Positions 41,142 to 44,353 of a DNA stretch of 44,353 nucleotides are shown here, piece after piece. A program made the translations under genes and the position numbers. The stretch is taken from the NCBI RefSeq assembly GCF_018139985.1, contig NZ_JAGSOU010000022.1, positions 1 to 44,353 of the forward strand, given 5' to 3'. This stretch comes from Actibacterium sp. MT2.3-13A. GTDB taxonomy: Bacteria; Pseudomonadota; Alphaproteobacteria; Rhodobacterales; Rhodobacteraceae. The notes below the pieces were generated by a model. The model was not told the DNA's origin. It worked only from the letters and a program-made list of their open reading frames with translations, and did no database searches. Numbering within the stretch: position 1 is the first letter of the stretch; each line of letters opens with the position of its first letter.

Positions 41142-41453
41142 ATGAAGATGCCGGTGAAGATGGGCACAGTTGTGCCGAAGATGGGCACAGTTCTGCACCT
41201 GGACGACGTGCCGACCGATTATCGTGCCGCCATAGCCATGGCCCTGCACGCCGAACTCGGCTCGACCCACCGGGCGGTCAAATCCGCCATGCGATGGACG
41301 GGCGCCAGCGAGCGGACCGTGAAATACTGGTTCGCGGGCGAGCGGGGACCGAGCGGCGAACACTTGATCGCTCTTGCACGGCATTCGGATGCCGTGCTGC
41401 TCGTGTTTCTGATGATGGCCGACCGACGTGTGGATGAGGGCGAAGGCGAATGA
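41142..41453 (+). CDS. Small HTH-like protein of mobile DNA
   Basis: A 103-residue protein. The core ALHAELGSTHRAVKSAMRWTGASERTVKYWFAGERGPSGEHLIALARHSD looks like a helix-turn-helix (RTVKYWFAGERGPSGEH). Proteins of this look sit beside recombinase genes on mobile DNA of alphaproteobacteria, as far as I recall; the function is unproven. The N-terminus has a heptad-length repeat MGTVVPK / MGTVLHL written in a 21-bp direct repeat. GGAGAG precedes ATG 41142; the longer open frame from 40728 overlaps the recombinase and is rejected. Confidence 0.72.
   Translation: MKMPVKMGTVVPKMGTVLHLDDVPTDYRAAIAMALHAELGSTHRAVKSAMRWTGASERTVKYWFAGERGPSGEHLIALARHSDAVLLVFLMMADRRVDEGEGE
41156..41192. repeat. 16-bp direct repeat with internal palindrome
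   Basis: GAAGATGGGCACAGTT occurs at 41156-41171 and 41177-41192 with a 21-bp period. The first copy extends into the palindrome GGCAC-AGTT-GTGCC (41163-41176). It lies in the first codons of the HTH gene and could be an autoregulatory binding site. Confidence 0.75.
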
Positions 41454-41477
41454 GCGGTGCCCTGGTCCTTTGGAGGG

Positions 41478-42045
41478 GTAACCGTTGTTCCGGTCACACC
41501 TTGCTGGCGTAGTTCCAGGGCAGCAGGTTTTCGACCCGGCTCTGCATGTGGCCGCCCGCGATGGCGCTGAGGGTGGCGGCCAGCCAGGCATGAGGATCGA
41601 CGGCGTTGAGCTTGCAGGTCTCGATCAGCGAGGCGATGACGGCCCAGTTCTCCGCCCCGGCATCGTGACCGGCGAAGAGAGCGATCTTCCTGTTCAGGGC
41701 GATGGGGCGGATGCTCCGCGCGACGGTGTTGTTGTCGATCTCGATCCGGCCATCGGTCAGGAACAGGCAGAGGCCGTCCCAGTATTTGGCGATGTATTTC
41801 AGCGCCTCGCCCTGGGGCGATTTCGTCGCGACGCGGGCGCGGTGGCGGGTGAGCCAGGCTTCCAGTTCGGCGACGATTGGTGCGGGGCGTTCCTGTCGCG
41901 CCGCGAGACGGGCTGCGGGATCACTCCCCCGGATTTCGGCCTCGACGCGATAGAGCTCGCCGATACGTTTCACACCAGCTTCGGCGATCGGCGCCGGGCC
42001 GGTGCGCGTGATCTCGACCAGCTTGCACCGGGCATGAGCGGAGCG
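41478..42045 (-). mobile_element. IS66-family remnant
   Basis: Only the C-terminal part of an IS66 transposase remains (see next entry), followed by an apparent IS end at GTAACCGTT (41478). No accessory IS66 orfs (tnpA/tnpB) or left end are found, so it is a decayed fragment. Confidence 0.8.
41494..42045 (-). pseudogene. IS66 transposase, C-terminal fragment
   Basis: About 183 residues align to the end of IS66 transposases: AHARCKLVEITRTGPAPIAEAGV, GELYRVEAEIRG, IAKYWDGLCLFLTDGRIEIDNNTVARSIRP, LFAGHDAGAENWAVIASLIETCKLN, and the end LPWNYASKV. The first two thirds, with zinc-finger and early catalytic region, are missing. The open frame continues upstream to 42303 without similarity. It lies 40 bp after the HTH gene and is probably inactive. 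Confidence 0.85.
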
Positions 42046-42472
42046 ACGCCATGGCCCTGCAGCAACCCGAGGACGGCTTCGTCCGCATCCCGAAAGAGAG
42101 ACGGTCTTGGCGCGTGCGGCACAGGAGTGAGACGGATCGGCAAACCGTTCAGGCAAGTTTCGCCCTCTGAACTCGAACCGTAAACGCAGTTCTCGGGCTG
42201 TCCGCCAAAGCTTGCGACCTGTCGGAAAGACCCGCAGATGCCTTCTGGTTGACGGGGCAGGTGTCGTGGCAGTACTGCTAGAGTGTCGGGAGGCCGCCAC
42301 CAAGCCCTACAAAACCTTTATTCGTTCGGACAAGTCTAAGGCGGAACCCGGTCTACAAATCCCGTGACATCGCCGCAGTACCGGTTGACCCACGGGTGAC
42401 CTGAAGCCCGCAATGCTGATTGGTCACGATAGGGGCTTCGAAGCAGGTCCCATTCCAGGAACGGAGAATGCG
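42046..42472. other. 427-bp gap without a confident gene
   Basis: I see no supported gene. A 39-codon plus-strand frame (42051-42170) and a frame open from about 42140 to 42367 without a start are present but show no recognisable motif. It likely contains the junction between IS66 debris and the promoter region of the transporter gene. Confidence 0.5.
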
Positions 42473-44257
42473 GTGATCGACCTCATATCCGGCTATGAAC
42501 CCTATCTTGCGCTTGCGCTCGTTCTCCTCCTGTTCGCAGGGTTCCTGTCCGAGCGCTTCGATCCGGACGTGACGGCCGCAGGGGCGGCGGCGCTGTTCGT
42601 CGTCTTCGGCTTTGTTCCCACCGATGAAGTTCTGGCGGCATTCGCCAATCCCGCGCCAATCACGATCGCAGCAATGTTCATAATCAGTGGCGCGCTGGTT
42701 CGGACCGGGCTTCTCGACGCACTCGCGAACCGGGTCGTCGCCGCCGCCAGCAACAGGCCGATAGCGGGCACGGCGGCGTTCCTCCTGGCCACGCTCCTCG
42801 CTTCAGGGCTGATGAACAACACGCCGGTCGTCATTGTCCTGATTCCTGTGGCCATCCGCTTGGCGGCGAGCCTAAACCTTGCTGCAACACGCCTGCTGAT
42901 CCCGTTGTCATACATGGCGGTTCTGGGGGGGACCTGCACACTCATCGGCACGTCGACCAACTTGCTGGTGGACGGTGTGGCTCAGGAGTCCGGAATCGAG
43001 CCGTTCTCAATCCTAGAAATTACACCAGTCGGTTTGGTTGCTGCGGCCACCGGTGGGCTCGCCCTGCTGATACTGGCGCCCATACTCCTGCCGGATCGAA
43101 GGGATCGTGCAGACCCCGGAGATGAGGGAGAGGCGACGTTCTTGACCGAGTTGCGCCCCAGCGAGGGTTACGGAGGTCTTGGAAAGACGATCGGCCAGAT
43201 TGGCGACATGAACCGGCGGGGCGTGGAGGTGATCGGCATCCGTGCGCAGACGAGCGTCAAACCCGAAGGCCTGAGCGAGCACGTCCTCGAGATCGGTGAC
43301 AGGATTATCGCCAAGGTGGCGACGTCTGAACTCCTGACCCTTCGAAATCTCAAAGGCCTGGATGTCGGACTGAGGCAGGGACCAACTGCCGAGGATGCCT
43401 CCGATCTTGTGGTCGCCGAAGCTATCGTGACATTGTCGGGCCGGAGCCGCAGGGTGCGCATCGCACAGCTTGCTATGGGCCATCGCTATGGAATGCGTGT
43501 GCTGGGCGCTCATCGCCATGGTGAGGCTCTCGGGCCCGACCTGTCGACCGCGCTCCTGCGACCGGCGGACAAGCTGTTGCTGGAAGGGACCTCCGAAGGG
43601 TTTGCCCGCATGACCGAGGCGGGCGATCTTGCAGCGATCACGGTGGCCGGGGGACGCGCCTTCCGCCGCCGCAAGGCGCCGTTCGCTTTCTTCGCACTCA
43701 TCTCGGTCGTAGCTCTCGCGGCGACCGGAGTTGCCGAAATCAGCGTGCTCGCCCTGATTGCTGTAGCTGCAATTCTCGCGTTTCGATGCATAGACAATGA
43801 CGAGGCGTGGACATCGATCGACGCCGGTGTCCTCGTGCTCATCTTCTCGATGCTGATCGTAGGGAGAGGGTTGCAGAATTCCGGGGCTGTCGGCCTCATG
43901 GTTGAGGCCGTCGCACCAGCGCTGGAAGGGCTATCACCGCTTGTGGCGCTCGCCGCGATCTACGTGTTGTCATCAGTGTTGACCGAAGCTGTCACCAACA
44001 ACGCTGTGGCCGTCGTAGTGACACCGCTTGCGATCGGTCTTGCCGAACACCTCGGGGCGGACCCGCGGCCGTTCATCGTTGCGGTGATGTTTGGGGCGAG
44101 CGCGAGCTTTGCGACCCCGGTCGGCTACCAGACCAATACCTTGGTATATGGCGCGGGGAACTACAGGTTTTCCGACTTTCTTAGGATCGGGATTCCGATG
44201 AACGCGGTCGTTGGCGCAGCAGTGGTCGGGGCAATTCCCATATTCTTCCCATTCTAG
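42473..44257 (+). CDS. SLC13/DASS-type transporter with TrkA_C domains
   Basis: A 594-residue transporter. N-terminal helices contain LASGLMNNTPVVIVLIPVAI and LGGTCTLIGTSTNLLV; the second half has LTEAVTNNAVAVVVTPLAIGLAEH and SFATPVGYQTNTLVYGAGNY, the paired SLC13 motifs. A soluble middle part (about residues 215-395) reads as two TrkA_C/RCK_C modules (VEVIGIRAQTSVKPEGLSEHVLEIGDRIIA; RYGMRVLGAHRHG). Cargo may be dicarboxylate, sulfate or another anion. GTG 42473 was chosen because GGAG lies 8 bp upstream; ATG 42413 is in frame but its first 20 residues look non-coding. The GC content is visibly lower than left of the tRNA, suggesting transfer. Confidence 0.85.
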   Translation: MIDLISGYEPYLALALVLLLFAGFLSERFDPDVTAAGAAALFVVFGFVPTDEVLAAFANPAPITIAAMFIISGALVRTGLLDALANRVVAAASNRPIAGTAAFLLATLLASGLMNNTPVVIVLIPVAIRLAASLNLAATRLLIPLSYMAVLGGTCTLIGTSTNLLVDGVAQESGIEPFSILEITPVGLVAAATGGLALLILAPILLPDRRDRADPGDEGEATFLTELRPSEGYGGLGKTIGQIGDMNRRGVEVIGIRAQTSVKPEGLSEHVLEIGDRIIAKVATSELLTLRNLKGLDVGLRQGPTAEDASDLVVAEAIVTLSGRSRRVRIAQLAMGHRYGMRVLGAHRHGEALGPDLSTALLRPADKLLLEGTSEGFARMTEAGDLAAITVAGGRAFRRRKAPFAFFALISVVALAATGVAEISVLALIAVAAILAFRCIDNDEAWTSIDAGVLVLIFSMLIVGRGLQNSGAVGLMVEAVAPALEGLSPLVALAAIYVLSSVLTEAVTNNAVAVVVTPLAIGLAEHLGADPRPFIVAVMFGASASFATPVGYQTNTLVYGAGNYRFSDFLRIGIPMNAVVGAAVVGAIPIFFPF

Positions 44258-44353
44258 GGTCAGGACCCATAAACCTGCTTGAGGCTGCCCGGTCTGCGTG
44301 ATTCAAGCTCCCAAACAGAGGGGGCATCATGAGCGGGCATTTCTGGCTGACAG
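44258..44353 (+). mobile_element. Left end of an IS5-family element (cut by window edge)
   Basis: The transporter stop is followed at once by GGTCAGGACCCATAAACCTGC, where the GGGTC-AG-GACCC palindrome looks like an IS terminus. A start codon follows at 44329. The right part lies outside the window. Confidence 0.6.
44329..44353 (+). CDS. IS5-family transposase, N-terminus only
   Basis: Only eight codons are seen: MSGHFWLT. This start resembles IS5-family transposases (MSRHYWLTEAQ... type). GAGGGGG precedes the ATG. The rest lies beyond the window, so the call rests on eight residues and the terminus-like sequence. Confidence 0.5.

Noticed and set aside
42140-42367. Open frame ending EAATKPYKTFIRSDKSK...
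   Set aside because: No start codon and no family recognised; it could be a degraded C-terminal fragment but cannot be supported.
1-44353. CRISPR array, phage genes, rRNA
   Set aside because: No regularly spaced repeats, structural phage proteins or rRNA sequence were seen.

Overview
The window is GC-rich and densely coded, and reads as chromosome of an alphaproteobacterium of the order Rhodobacterales (Rhodobacter/Roseobacter relatives). Four markers support this. The ssrA gene is circularly permuted (two-piece) and encodes the tag ANDNRAPVAVAA. There is a 104-residue F1-ATPase zeta inhibitor (DUF1476) of the Paracoccus type. The trgA-trgB-cysK tellurite-resistance arrangement known from Rhodobacter sphaeroides is present. 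Methionine synthase parts are encoded as separate proteins (a homocysteine methyltransferase and a corrinoid protein). No rRNA operon, phage module or CRISPR array was seen.

Layout. 1-3.7 kb: tRNA-Ile(CAT), purM-purN, rnd and a lipoprotein. 3.8-8.4 kb: sufE, a tetR-DUF1638 pair, a divergent cupin gene under a nested palindrome, the bmt/corrinoid genes and the ATPase zeta subunit. 8.6-11.5 kb: purC, purS, purQ with an unrelated zinc alcohol dehydrogenase between purS and purQ. 11.5-14.6 kb: a DctB/DctD-like two-component system whose regulator has lost the sigma-54 contact motif. 14.6-17.8 kb: RNase E with a long leader and a large acidic insertion. 17.9-21.3 kb: ccdA, then a membrane hydrolase translationally coupled to a cytochrome P450. 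21.3-25.0 kb (minus strand): fumC with two tiny partner genes, sspB and chrA. 25.2-25.5 kb: ssrA.

25.5-29.4 kb holds the best candidate for an under-described system. A GntR/FadR regulator and an almost perfect 26-bp palindrome face a four-gene operon (DUF2182 membrane protein, DUF1326 Cys-rich protein, DinB-like protein, AcuI-like reductase) that ends at a strong terminator. The Cys and His motifs suggest metal or thiol chemistry, perhaps electrophile or metal detoxification; this is inference.

29.5-39.3 kb: a long plus-strand run with a class V aminotransferase homologue, photolyase, cyclopropane-fatty-acid synthase, trgA, trgB (cyclotransferase-NUDIX fusion), cysK, a DUF3772-MscS channel and an AlaX editing protein, many overlapping by 1-4 bases. 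The theme is oxidative, light and tellurite stress and cysteine supply.

39.4-44.35 kb: immediately after tRNA-Ser(GGA) the sequence changes to mobile DNA. It has a complete IS6-family element, a serine recombinase cut off exactly at the IS end, a small HTH-like protein, an IS66 remnant, a lower-GC SLC13-type transporter with internal TrkA_C domains, and the start of an IS5-family element running off the right edge.
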